Shown here: positions 1-6,201 of the stretch, piece by piece | Layout of the letters: every line of letters begins with the position of its first letter | Numbering within the stretch: position 1 is the stretch's first letter | From: an uncultured Bacilli bacterium | GTDB taxonomy: Bacteria > Bacillota_I > Bacilli_A > RF39 > UBA660 | DNA: 8,571 nt | Reading direction: 5' to 3' | Assembly (NCBI GenBank): GCA_947629125.1 | Contig: CANRCO010000050.1 | Coordinates: 1-8,571 of the forward strand | Notes under the pieces: generated by a model | Seen by the model: the letters and a program-made list of their open reading frames with translations, nothing else | What the model was told of the DNA's origin: nothing | Databases searched by the model: none | Program-made: the position numbers and the translations under genes

Positions 1-302
1 TCAGTAACATCTACACTTTTTAAAGATTTTAATTTTACCAAAAAGACATTATTCATTATATGACGATTAACATCTTTATGAGCTGCATAGAATTGTTCAA
101 TAAAAGCATAAGGTTGTTTAGTAATTTCTTCAATATCAACATAGCCAGTTTCCTCAGCCAACTCTCTTTTAGCAGCAGTTAAGCCGTCTTCACCCTCTTC
201 AATTCCACCCATTACTAATGATTGCCAATTGAATTTATTATTTTTTACACATAAATATTCTTCTTTTTCTGGATGTTTAACAATTAAAACAACAACATTA
301 CG
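1..302 (-). other. leuS: Nudix hydrolase domain embedded in the LeuRS reading frame
   Basis: Residues ~377-476 of the LeuRS frame form a Nudix fold. A beta strand NVVVLIVKH is followed by NWQSLVMGG and a complete Nudix box at residues 408-430. The box fits GX5EX7REUXEEXGU exactly: G408, E414, R422-E423, E426-E427, G429, with Y430 as the hydrophobic residue. All metal-binding glutamates are present, so hydrolase activity is plausible. The domain begins just after HDERDYEFAKKFNIPIKPV, where CP1 normally continues to an AY(T)GDG-type segment and returns to the catalytic core. A lysine-rich linker (DDKPVKGKKDTKR) joins the two parts. The reading frame is unbroken across the junction. The window ends before the LeuRS sequence could resume, so insertion is inferred from position and not seen on both sides. 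Substrate unknown; Ap4A or a related adenylate by-product of charging is a guess. Confidence 0.92.
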
Positions 303-1430
303 TTTAGTATCTTTTTTACCTTTTACTGGTTTATCATCACCGATAAATACTGGTGCAACAACTGGTTTAATTGGTATATTAAATTTTTTAGCAAATTCAT
401 AATCTCTTTCATCGTGAGCTGGAACTGCCATAATTGCTCCCGTTCCGTAAGAAGCTAAAACATAATCACTAATCCAAATTGGAATTTTTTCATTATTGAC
501 AGGATTAATTGCATAAGCCCCTGTAAACACACCCGTTTTTTCTTTAACTGTACTAGTTCTTTCAATTTCACTTTGTTTAGCAGCTTCTTCTTGATAAGCT
601 AAAACTGCCTTTTTTTGTTCAGCAGTAGTAATTTTATTTACAATTTCGTGTTCAGGAGCTAAAACACAATAGGTTGCTCCAAATAAAGTATCAGCACGAG
701 TTGTAAAGACTTTAAATGTTTCCTTGCTATCAGCTACTTTAAAATCAACATAAGCACCATTTGATTTACCAATCCAGTTTCTTTGTAAAGTTTTAGTTTT
801 TTCTGGCCAATCAATTTTATCTAAATCTTGTAATAATTCTTCAGCATATTGGGTAATTTTAAAAAACCACTGATTCATATTTTTGTGAGTAACTGTTGAA
901 CCACATCTTTCACAAACTCCTGCAATAACTTGTTCATTAGCTAAAACCGTATTACAAGATGGACACCAATTAACTGGAGCTTCTTTTTTATAAGCTAAGC
1001 CATGTTTATAAAGTTGTAAAAATAACCATTGAGTTCCTTTATAATAATCTTCACGACATGTAACTACTTCATAATTCCAATCGATAGAAGAACCCATTTT
1101 TTGTAATTGTTTTTCCATTGTGGCAATATTATTTTCAGTAGAAATTCGCGGATGAACTCCCGTTTTAATTGCATAGTTTTCTGCTGGCAAACCGAATGCA
1201 TCAAAACCCATTGGTTGAAAAACATTATAACCTGTCATTCTTTTAAAACGAGCCCAAGTATCACATACACCATAATTATACCAATGACCTAAATGTAGTT
1301 TAGCTCCTGATGGATAACTAAACATCTCTAAACAAAACAATTTAGGTTTATCATTTGGTTTAAAATCATATAGATGGTCTTCCTGCCATTTTTTTTGCCA
1401 TTTATCTTCGATTTTTCTTTGATTTATCAT
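1..1430 (-). CDS. leuS: Leucyl-tRNA synthetase with in-frame Nudix domain (3' end outside window)
   Basis: Class I aminoacyl-tRNA synthetase that charges tRNA-Leu in the cytoplasm. Only the first ~476 codons are visible and the frame runs off the left edge. Seen: the N-terminal KWQKKW block; the HIGH-type motif HLGH (residues 46-49) after SYPSG; DAFGLPAEN; a zinc module with CPSC (156-159) and CERC (173-176); and a CP1 editing domain with TTRADTLFG (from 243), GTGAIMAVPAHDERD and the conserved editing Asp (D340). The editing site therefore looks functional. At about residue 364 the usual CP1 sequence gives way to a Nudix domain, annotated separately. The KMSKS loop and tRNA-binding domains would lie beyond the window. 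Start chosen at 1430: it gives the normal LeuRS N-terminus and has AGAAGG nine bases upstream. The first 29 bp overlap the upstream membrane-protein gene, so translation is probably coupled. Expression is expected to depend on the leucine T-box upstream. Confidence 0.97.
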   Translation of the reverse strand, partial: MINQRKIEDKWQKKWQEDHLYDFKPNDKPKLFCLEMFSYPSGAKLHLGHWYNYGVCDTWARFKRMTGYNVFQPMGFDAFGLPAENYAIKTGVHPRISTENNIATMEKQLQKMGSSIDWNYEVVTCREDYYKGTQWLFLQLYKHGLAYKKEAPVNWCPSCNTVLANEQVIAGVCERCGSTVTHKNMNQWFFKITQYAEELLQDLDKIDWPEKTKTLQRNWIGKSNGAYVDFKVADSKETFKVFTTRADTLFGATYCVLAPEHEIVNKITTAEQKKAVLAYQEEAAKQSEIERTSTVKEKTGVFTGAYAINPVNNEKIPIWISDYVLASYGTGAIMAVPAHDERDYEFAKKFNIPIKPVVAPVFIGDDKPVKGKKDTKRNVVVLIVKHPEKEEYLCVKNNKFNWQSLVMGGIEEGEDGLTAAKRELAEETGYVDIEEITKQPYAFIEQFYAAHKDVNRHIMNNVFLVKLKSLKSVDVT

Positions 1431-1845
1431 AATTTTTCGCCTTCTTTTCTTCTTTTTTCTTTTCATATCCAAAATGAACTAAAATATTACCATATATATC
1501 GTAAATAGAATATATAAGTAAAAATAGTAAAACAAAACCTATACTCAGTTGCCATAAGATATGTAAATTAATTAAATTAATAATAGATGCTACTAAAGCA
1601 ATAATTAAAGCATCTAGTAAACTAATAATACATAAATGTTTTTTATTTAATATCTTTTTCTTATCAATATTTTTTCGCAATGCTAAATAATTAACTTCCA
1701 TAATTTCATATTCTTTTTTGTTTTTACGACTTTTATTTTTCAGTATTTTATTTAACCTATTTAAATATAAGAGGTAAATAATTATAAATATCACAACAAA
1801 AATAATTAAGAAAAAATATAAATTTAATTGCATTTCTCTACTCAT
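1402..1845 (-). CDS. Unrecognised small three-helix membrane protein in the leuS T-box operon
   Basis: I do not recognise this 147-residue protein. Three hydrophobic segments are visible, at about residues 7-27, 70-93 and 96-118. A basic, probably cytoplasmic, loop lies between the first two (about 30-69). The C-terminal tail (129-147) is very rich in Lys, Arg and Glu. No catalytic motif is apparent and there is no signal-peptidase or lipobox pattern. It is the first gene after the leucine T-box, so its synthesis should rise with uncharged tRNA-Leu just like leuS. The last 29 bp overlap leuS, and the leuS ribosome site AGAAGG lies inside the tail codons. Start at 1845 follows AAAGAGTGA, a weak ribosome site; an ATG four codons further in is a less likely alternative. 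Its position suggests a role linked to leucine status or to LeuRS, but that is inference. Confidence 0.85.
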   Translation of the reverse strand: MSREMQLNLYFFLIIFVVIFIIIYLLYLNRLNKILKNKSRKNKKEYEIMEVNYLALRKNIDKKKILNKKHLCIISLLDALIIALVASIINLINLHILWQLSIGFVLLFLLIYSIYDIYGNILVHFGYEKKKEEKKAKNYDKSKKNRR

Positions 1846-1861
1846 TAAAAATCACTCTTTC

Positions 1862-2065
1862 TAAAAATAAAACGGCATCTCATCTTAAGGACGAAAATGC
1901 CGTGGTACCACCTTATTTCCTAGTTAAACTAGCTTTATACTCCATTAAGGGAGAGTACCCCAAAACATCCAAAAGCAAGTTCGTAAATATTTAATATTAA
2001 TTTCCACCAACCATTAACTCTCTAAAAATAAATAATTTACTACTACTCTTTTTTCAACTGCCATT
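1862..2065 (-). promoter_or_regulatory. Leucine-type T-box riboswitch leader
   Basis: A tRNA-sensing leader upstream of the membrane gene and leuS. Read on the minus strand it has the Stem I motif GAGTAGTA (2048-2041), the AGAGAG bulge (2023-2018) and the distal GGTTGGTGGAA element (from 2012). The specifier region GAACTTGC gives a CUU leucine codon at 1979-1977. The conserved T-box AAGGTGGTACCACG begins at 1914. The UGGU at 1910-1907 can pair with A-CCA of uncharged tRNA, matching the A discriminator of tRNA-Leu. AAGG with CCTT and ACG with CGT form the antiterminator. The alternative is the ACGGCAT/ATGCCGT terminator. Known for the family: uncharged tRNA stabilises the antiterminator and lets transcription continue. 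The leucine assignment fits the downstream leuS; the exact 5' end is estimated from the promoter. Confidence 0.95.
1863..1903 (-). terminator. T-box regulated intrinsic terminator
   Basis: On the minus strand ACGGCAT (1903-1897) pairs with ATGCCGT (1878-1872), followed by the T-rich run TTTTATTTTT down to 1863. Its 5' arm includes the ACG needed for the antiterminator, so the two structures exclude each other, as in standard T-box switches. Confidence 0.9.
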
Positions 2066-2071
2066 AAAAGT

Positions 2072-2100
2072 ATTATAAACAATTCTTTTATATATTTCAA
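2072..2100 (-). promoter_or_regulatory. Promoter of the T-box / leuS operon
   Basis: On the minus strand TTGAAA (2100-2095), a 17-bp spacer and a perfect TATAAT (2077-2072). This is a strong housekeeping sigma-A type promoter. Transcription should begin near 2065, just upstream of T-box Stem I. Its -35 box lies 5 bp from the -35 box of the divergent pectate lyase promoter. Confidence 0.85.
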
Positions 2101-2105
2101 GTATA

Positions 2106-2134
2106 TTTACAATTAGCTTTATTTTATTTATAAT
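2106..2134 (+). promoter_or_regulatory. Promoter of the pectate lyase / ytqA unit
   Basis: TTTACA (2106-2111), a 17-bp spacer and TATAAT (2129-2134). The predicted start near 2141 falls at the first base of the AGGAG ribosome site (2141-2145), which is six bases from the ATG at 2152. The mRNA leader would thus be only about 10 nt. Confidence 0.75.
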
Positions 2135-2151
2135 ACTTATAGGAGCTAACA

Positions 2152-3312
2152 ATGAATAAAAAATTAATTACTATATTTATAATAATCTTATTAAGTGGAT
2201 TTTTTATTTATACTATAAGTAATAAAAAAACCAATCAAGAAAATATTGAAGTTAAAGAAATTAAAAATTATTTAAATAAAGATGATTCTTGGTATACAAA
2301 AAAAGAAGCAATAAATATTGCTAATATTGTAGTTAATAATCAAAATTTAGATGGTGGATGGAAAAAAGATTGGCAACTGTTTCTTAATAATCATCCTACC
2401 AGCAACATAAATTATTTAATAAATGCATATAAAGAAACTCACGAACATATTAATAAAAAGGTTTGTATTCCTGGTTTAAATCTTGTAATAAATGGTAGAT
2501 GTTACCAAGCTAAAATTAAATCATGGGATAAATCTACTATTGATAATGATTATACAACATCAGAAATAACATTTTTAGCTAAAATGTATCAGGAAACTAA
2601 AAAAGTTAAATATAAAAATGCTGCTTTAAAAGGAATTAAATTACTTTTAATATGGCAATATGATAATGGTGGCTATTCACAAATATTTAATGATTTCGAT
2701 ACTTATCACGCTGATATAACTTTTAATGATTATGCCATGAGTAATGTTATGATATTATTACAACAAATTGCTAATAAACAAGAACCATTTACTTTTATTG
2801 ATGAATCACTAATAAAAAATGTCAGAGTATCTTTGGAAAAAGGAATTGATTGTATTTTAAAAACACAAATAGAAGTAAACGGCATAAAAAGTGCTTGGGC
2901 TCAACAATATGATAAAGAACAACTTATTCCAATTGGTGGAAGAATATTTGAACCAGCAGCTATTTCAACTAAAGAAAGCATTGAAATTATTAAATTTTTA
3001 CAATCAATTCCAAATCCCAGTAAAGAAATTAATGAAGCAATTAATTCAGCAATAAAATGGTTAAATTCGGTAAAAATAACTGATACAAAATTTATCTATC
3101 AAAACAATGATAAAGTTATTATTCATGTTCAAAATGCTCCTTCCATATGGGCTAGATTTTATGAAATTGGTACTAATAAAGCAATATTCGCTGATTATGA
3201 TGGTACAATTTATTATGATGTATCCCAAATTAGTCTTGAAAGAAGACTTAATTATGATTGGTATGGTTACTGGCCTAATAAATTATTTAAAAGTGGTGAA
3301 ATACATGTTTAA
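2152..3312 (+). CDS. Membrane-anchored or secreted pectate lyase, PL10 family (Pec_lyase, PF09492-like)
   Basis: Likely cleaves polygalacturonate (pectic acid) by beta-elimination outside the cell. An uncleaved-looking hydrophobic segment at residues 5-22 is followed by a charged linker; there is no lipobox Cys, so it is either a signal anchor or a signal peptide. The rest, an alpha/alpha-toroid type domain, matches PL10 blocks in order: NLDGGWKKDW (65-74); IDNDYTTSEITFLA (130-143); IWQYDNGGYSQ; ITFNDYAMSNVM (189-200); GIDCILKTQ; SAWAQQYD (247-254); GRIFEPAAIS (263-272); IWARFYEIGTNKAIF (332-346); and YDVSQISLERR. Asp residues in the IDND and FND blocks, R264 and R335 correspond, from memory, to the calcium-binding and catalytic positions of Cellvibrio Pel10A. 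Oddities: the usual WCAQHD block reads WAQQYD, and GGWP reads GGYS. No carbohydrate-binding module is attached. At 386 residues it is a single catalytic domain plus anchor. The stop overlaps the next gene by 8 bp. Confidence 0.9.
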   Translation: MNKKLITIFIIILLSGFFIYTISNKKTNQENIEVKEIKNYLNKDDSWYTKKEAINIANIVVNNQNLDGGWKKDWQLFLNNHPTSNINYLINAYKETHEHINKKVCIPGLNLVINGRCYQAKIKSWDKSTIDNDYTTSEITFLAKMYQETKKVKYKNAALKGIKLLLIWQYDNGGYSQIFNDFDTYHADITFNDYAMSNVMILLQQIANKQEPFTFIDESLIKNVRVSLEKGIDCILKTQIEVNGIKSAWAQQYDKEQLIPIGGRIFEPAAISTKESIEIIKFLQSIPNPSKEINEAINSAIKWLNSVKITDTKFIYQNNDKVIIHVQNAPSIWARFYEIGTNKAIFADYDGTIYYDVSQISLERRLNYDWYGYWPNKLFKSGEIHV

Positions 3313-4219
3313 ATATTCTTTAGATAACAAACGTTACCATACATTAAACTACTTCTATCGCCAGAAATTCGGATGTAAAATTGCAAAAATAAGTCTTGAT
3401 GGTAATTTTAGTTGTCCTAATTATCAAAATGGTAATGGTTGTATTTTTTGTAGTAACGGAAGTGGCAATAATCTTAAAATTATTCCTTTAATAGACCAAT
3501 TTAATGAGATAAAAAAACAAATGTTAAAAAAATGGCCCAATAGTAAATTTATTGGTTACTTTCAAGCTAATACAAATACATATGCCCCAGTAGATGAATT
3601 AAAACAAAAATATGAATCTATTTTAAAGCAAAAAGATGTCGTTGGTTTAGCAATAGCTACAAGATGTGATGCCATAACTGATGAGTGTTTAGACTATTTA
3701 ACTGAACTTAATAAAAGAACTTTTTTAACAGTAGAATTAGGTTTACAATCAATACATGATAAAACTTTGAAATTAATAAATCGTGGTCATGATTTAAAAT
3801 CTTTTGAAACTATGGTAAAAAAATTAAAAGAAAGAAATATCTTTGTTGTAGCTCATATTATTAATGGTTTACCTTATGAAACAGAACAAATGATGTTAGA
3901 TACAGTAAAGTATTTAAATAAATTACAAATCGATGGAATAAAAATTCATATGCTTCACATTATTAAAAATACACCCTTAGCAAAACTATATGCAAAAAAA
4001 CCATTTCATATATTAACTAAACAAGAATATATTAATATTGTTTGTAATCAATTAGAATTACTTGATGAAAGAATAGTAATTGAAAGAATAACTGGTGACC
4101 CAATAAAAGAAGAGTTAGTCGCACCTAGTTGGTTATTAAAAAAATTTTGTGTTCTTAATGATATTGATAAAGAAATGGTAAAAAGAAACTCTTATCAAGG
4201 CAAAAAAATAAGTATCTAG
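3305..4219 (+). CDS. ytqA: TIGR01212-family radical SAM protein (YtqA/YhcC; MnmL-type tRNA modification)
   Basis: A 304-residue radical SAM protein of the YtqA (Bacillus) / YhcC (E. coli) family. The iron-sulfur cluster motif is C37-X8-C46-X2-C49 (CPNYQNGNGCIFC), the spacing typical of this Elp3-like family. Other family blocks seen are GYFQANTNTYAP, GLAIATRCDAI, TVELGLQSIHDKTLKLINRGH (142-162), HIINGLPYET, KIHMLHIIKNTPLA and ITGDPIKEELVAPSWL. From memory, recent work assigns B. subtilis YtqA (MnmL) to conversion of the carboxymethylaminomethyl group at wobble U34 of tRNA, followed by the YtqB/MnmM methyltransferase; no ytqB is in this window. The frame is open back to 3107 inside the lyase gene, but the family N-terminus (MFKYSLDNKRYHTLN) starts at 3305, preceded by GGTGA. 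The 8-bp overlap with the lyase suggests coupled translation. Transcription ends in the hairpin at 4209-4233. Confidence 0.93.
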   Translation: MFKYSLDNKRYHTLNYFYRQKFGCKIAKISLDGNFSCPNYQNGNGCIFCSNGSGNNLKIIPLIDQFNEIKKQMLKKWPNSKFIGYFQANTNTYAPVDELKQKYESILKQKDVVGLAIATRCDAITDECLDYLTELNKRTFLTVELGLQSIHDKTLKLINRGHDLKSFETMVKKLKERNIFVVAHIINGLPYETEQMMLDTVKYLNKLQIDGIKIHMLHIIKNTPLAKLYAKKPFHILTKQEYINIVCNQLELLDERIVIERITGDPIKEELVAPSWLLKKFCVLNDIDKEMVKRNSYQGKKISI

Positions 4220-4238
4220 TGAAGTGATACTTACTTTT
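4202..4238. terminator. Bidirectional terminator holding both convergent stop codons
   Basis: TAAGTATC (4209-4216) and GATACTTA (4226-4233) form a perfect 8-bp stem with a 9-base loop. On the minus strand it is followed by seven T residues (4208-4202), a good terminator for the FIST gene. On the plus strand CTTTT follows, a weaker one for ytqA. The ytqA stop TAG lies in the loop and the FIST-gene stop in the stem arm. Confidence 0.8.
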
Positions 4239-5382
4239 CAAAACCAGTAAATGATAGCATCAAACTACCAGAAATATTTCCGGAATGATTATAATGACCA
4301 TATTCATTATCAGAAAATATCATAATAAATGGTATACCGTTTGCTGCTTGTACTAAACTTTGATGAACTTCATTAATATACTCTGTTATTGGTAACTTTC
4401 GATATTTGGAATGAATTAAAAAGTAAGCAGCTGGTCTTTCTAATTTAGATTTTATTTTTTCTAATGTTTGACTAGGGGCATTAATTAAATTCTCTACTGT
4501 TGTATTCATGCTTATAATAGCTGTATTTTTAGCTATTTTATTGCTCATATTAATAGAAAAATCATCATTAGCATAAAGAGGATGTCTTAATATAGTTATA
4601 TCACCATCTAAATTTTTAATAGCTAATGGTTTTAAAATTGATTCTTTTAAGATTTGTTCTTTTAATAATGTTGAATAATCATAGCTAGTCCATTCAGCAT
4701 ATTTTTTCAAAGCAGGTTCTTTATTTATTTCAGCTAAAATTTTATTTTCATAAACTTTAGTTATAACTCCTACATTATCGGTTTCTTGATAGTTACTAAC
4801 AAACATATTTTCTAAAGTGTGGTCAGTATATATTAAAAGTAAACCTATACCATTACTAACTATTTTATTACCACAAATTATGCTTTCATTATCTTTAAGG
4901 TTAATACTAGCACCAAAGCATGGTACATCACCAATAATATCTTGAATACCTTTCATATATTGTTCTTCATTATTTGTAGCTATTAACATATAGTAAGCAG
5001 GAGCATAATCTTTATGAGCATAATTTAAAGCTTCTAAGGCAACTTTACGTCCTGTTTCTCTAGCATCATTACCATCAATACTACTAGCCATACCAATTGC
5101 TAATTCGTTATCATCTAAAACTAACATTGCTCCATAACCATTTTCAGAATTAATTATTTTATCGGGAACTAAAATTTCTGAAGAAGTAGTACATCCAAAG
5201 ATATTAATATTTTTATTTATTTTTTTTATTTCTTCAATTAATTTATTTTGTTCATATTTAATAGAAGTAAATAATAAACCAATTTTAGGATTTTTTAAGC
5301 CTGTTAAAGATTGAATAGCTATTTCTTTTCCTGCTAAAGCTGAATTATCTGATGTACTATAACCAATATTTGCTCTTAACAT
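4231..5382 (-). CDS. FIST domain protein (FIST_N + FIST_C)
   Basis: A 383-residue soluble protein made of the FIST_N and FIST_C domains, proposed for the family as small-ligand (perhaps amino-acid) sensing modules. Seen: a FIST_N core with KIGLLFTS, the FGCTTSSEI block (62-70; family form GCST.GE), then IGDVPCFGASI (150-160) and IVSNGIGLLLIY. The FIST_C half (about 205-380) ends with SDNEYGHYNHSGNISGSLMLSFTGF-like sequence typical of the domain's end. No signal peptide, membrane helix, histidine kinase, methyl-accepting or GGDEF output domain is attached, so it is a stand-alone FIST protein, presumably cytoplasmic. The start at 5382 is set by AGAGAGGG (5398-5391), eight bases upstream. It has its own promoter at 5412-5440, and a strong terminator covers its stop. 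Its ligand and any partner are unknown; the upstream 221-residue gene is the obvious candidate neighbour. Confidence 0.9.
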   Translation of the reverse strand: MLRANIGYSTSDNSALAGKEIAIQSLTGLKNPKIGLLFTSIKYEQNKLIEEIKKINKNINIFGCTTSSEILVPDKIINSENGYGAMLVLDDNELAIGMASSIDGNDARETGRKVALEALNYAHKDYAPAYYMLIATNNEEQYMKGIQDIIGDVPCFGASINLKDNESIICGNKIVSNGIGLLLIYTDHTLENMFVSNYQETDNVGVITKVYENKILAEINKEPALKKYAEWTSYDYSTLLKEQILKESILKPLAIKNLDGDITILRHPLYANDDFSINMSNKIAKNTAIISMNTTVENLINAPSQTLEKIKSKLERPAAYFLIHSKYRKLPITEYINEVHQSLVQAANGIPFIMIFSDNEYGHYNHSGNISGSLMLSFTGFEK

Positions 5383-5411
5383 TTTATCAACCCTCTCTAT
5401 TAACTATTATC

Positions 5412-5440
5412 ATTATAGTCTTTTCTTGGCTTAAGAGCAA
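5412..5440 (-). promoter_or_regulatory. Promoter of the FIST gene
   Basis: On the minus strand TTGCTC (5440-5435), a 17-bp spacer and TATAAT (5417-5412). The -35 box begins two bases after the stop of the upstream gene. Start expected near 5405, giving a leader of about 23 nt. Readthrough from the upstream gene is also possible, since no terminator separates them. Confidence 0.7.
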
Positions 5441-5441
5441 G

Positions 5442-6107
5442 TTAAAAATTAATTGATTTTTTTAATTTCCTTTTTAATGGTTCTAGTAAATCTAAATTTA
5501 AAGTCAAATAATCTGCTAAAACTGGGTCTTTTTGATTAATAAAATTTAATAACGATTGATTAATATTATTATTATGTTGATTTTTGAATTTATTTATCGA
5601 AATAGTGTTATTTTTTATTATTTCTTCTAAAGTTTTTTGGGCACAATATTTTTTTAAATAAGGAGTCTGATAAAAATTATAATCAATAAAAACAAATAAA
5701 CTATTTTCATCAGTATTTTTTATAGTTTTATCTCTAATATCTTTAATTTTTTCATAAAATTCTTGTAAGAGTTCTTTACATAATGAAGCTTCTGGATTAT
5801 CACCATATAAAGAAACAAGTAAAGCAAATATATCATAACAACTTAAATCATAATCTAAAAATGTTTGTAAATAATTATTAACTAATGAATCAACAAAATT
5901 TAAATCGTCTTTAAAAATAATAATTAATTCTTCAATAAATTTATAATCAGCTGTTAAATTAATAGAACAAGCATCAAAAAATTGAAGATTTAAAGTATAT
6001 TTAAAAACTTCTAACATAAAGTCAAAATCATTTTCTAAAAATTTTTTAATATTATCATTTACATTGCCACAAATATAATTAAATAATAATTTTTTATTTA
6101 CAACCAT
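5442..6107 (-). CDS. Unrecognised 221-residue helical protein
   Basis: I do not recognise this protein. It looks soluble: no signal peptide and no segment long and hydrophobic enough for a membrane helix. It is rich in Asn, Lys, Ile, Leu and Phe with acidic stretches, and the composition suggests mostly alpha helices. Cysteines occur at scattered positions (IC, DAC, SCYD, LCKE, YC) without a CxxC pattern. There are no obvious catalytic, nucleotide-binding or DNA-binding motifs. A loop rich in Asn and His (around KNQHNNNINQ, about 175-184) separates the C-terminal ~35 residues. The start at 6107 is supported by AGGTGG (6117-6112) four bases upstream, a rather short spacing. It is read in the same direction as the FIST gene, whose own promoter starts 2 bp after its stop, so the pair may be co-transcribed in part. 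Base and codon use match the neighbours. Confidence 0.8.
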   Translation of the reverse strand: MVVNKKLLFNYICGNVNDNIKKFLENDFDFMLEVFKYTLNLQFFDACSINLTADYKFIEELIIIFKDDLNFVDSLVNNYLQTFLDYDLSCYDIFALLVSLYGDNPEASLCKELLQEFYEKIKDIRDKTIKNTDENSLFVFIDYNFYQTPYLKKYCAQKTLEEIIKNNTISINKFKNQHNNNINQSLLNFINQKDPVLADYLTLNLDLLEPLKRKLKKSINF

Positions 6108-6128
6108 AAAACCACCTAATTGAAATTT

Positions 6129-6157
6129 ATTATAGCTTATATTAAAGAAAAAATAAA
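6129..6157 (-). promoter_or_regulatory. Probable promoter of the 221-residue gene
   Basis: On the minus strand TATAAT at 6134-6129 with a poor -35 candidate TTTATT at 6157-6152 (17-bp spacer). It lies back to back with the -10 box of the DUF4186 gene at 6176-6181. Confidence 0.55.
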
Positions 6158-6175
6158 TATATTTTAAAAATGCGT

Positions 6176-6181
6176 TATAAT
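6176..6181 (+). promoter_or_regulatory. -10 box of the DUF4186 gene
   Basis: TATAAT preceded by GCGT and followed by AA; no convincing -35 box at the expected distance. Start expected near 6188, at the AGGA ribosome site (6188-6191), so the leader would be about 14 nt. The same 12-base string GCGTTATAATAA occurs before the gene at 6625. Confidence 0.55.
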
Positions 6182-6201
6182 AAATTTAGGATTTGATTTA
6201 T

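Noticed and set aside
1107..1292. Plus-strand 61-codon open frame
   Set aside because: It is antisense to conserved leuS sequence, has no ribosome site and no recognisable protein features.
1..1430. Nudix domain as a separate downstream gene or a frameshift artefact
   Set aside because: I translated the whole stretch from 1430 to 1. The frame stays open with no stop and both LeuRS and Nudix motifs are in the same frame.
3107..3304. Longer ytqA protein starting inside the lyase gene
   Set aside because: The extra 66 residues are a frame shadow of the lyase C-terminus with no family match. The YtqA family begins at the ATG at 3305, which has a GGTGA ribosome site.
5424..5442. CTTG...CAAG inverted repeat with central CTTAAG as terminator or operator
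   Set aside because: The arms are only four bases with unequal inner spacing and no following T run. It overlaps the FIST promoter -35 and is most likely chance.
6193..6201. TTG start adding three residues to the DUF4186 protein
   Set aside because: It lies only about two bases after the AGGA site. The ATG at 6202 has workable spacing and matches the family N-terminus.
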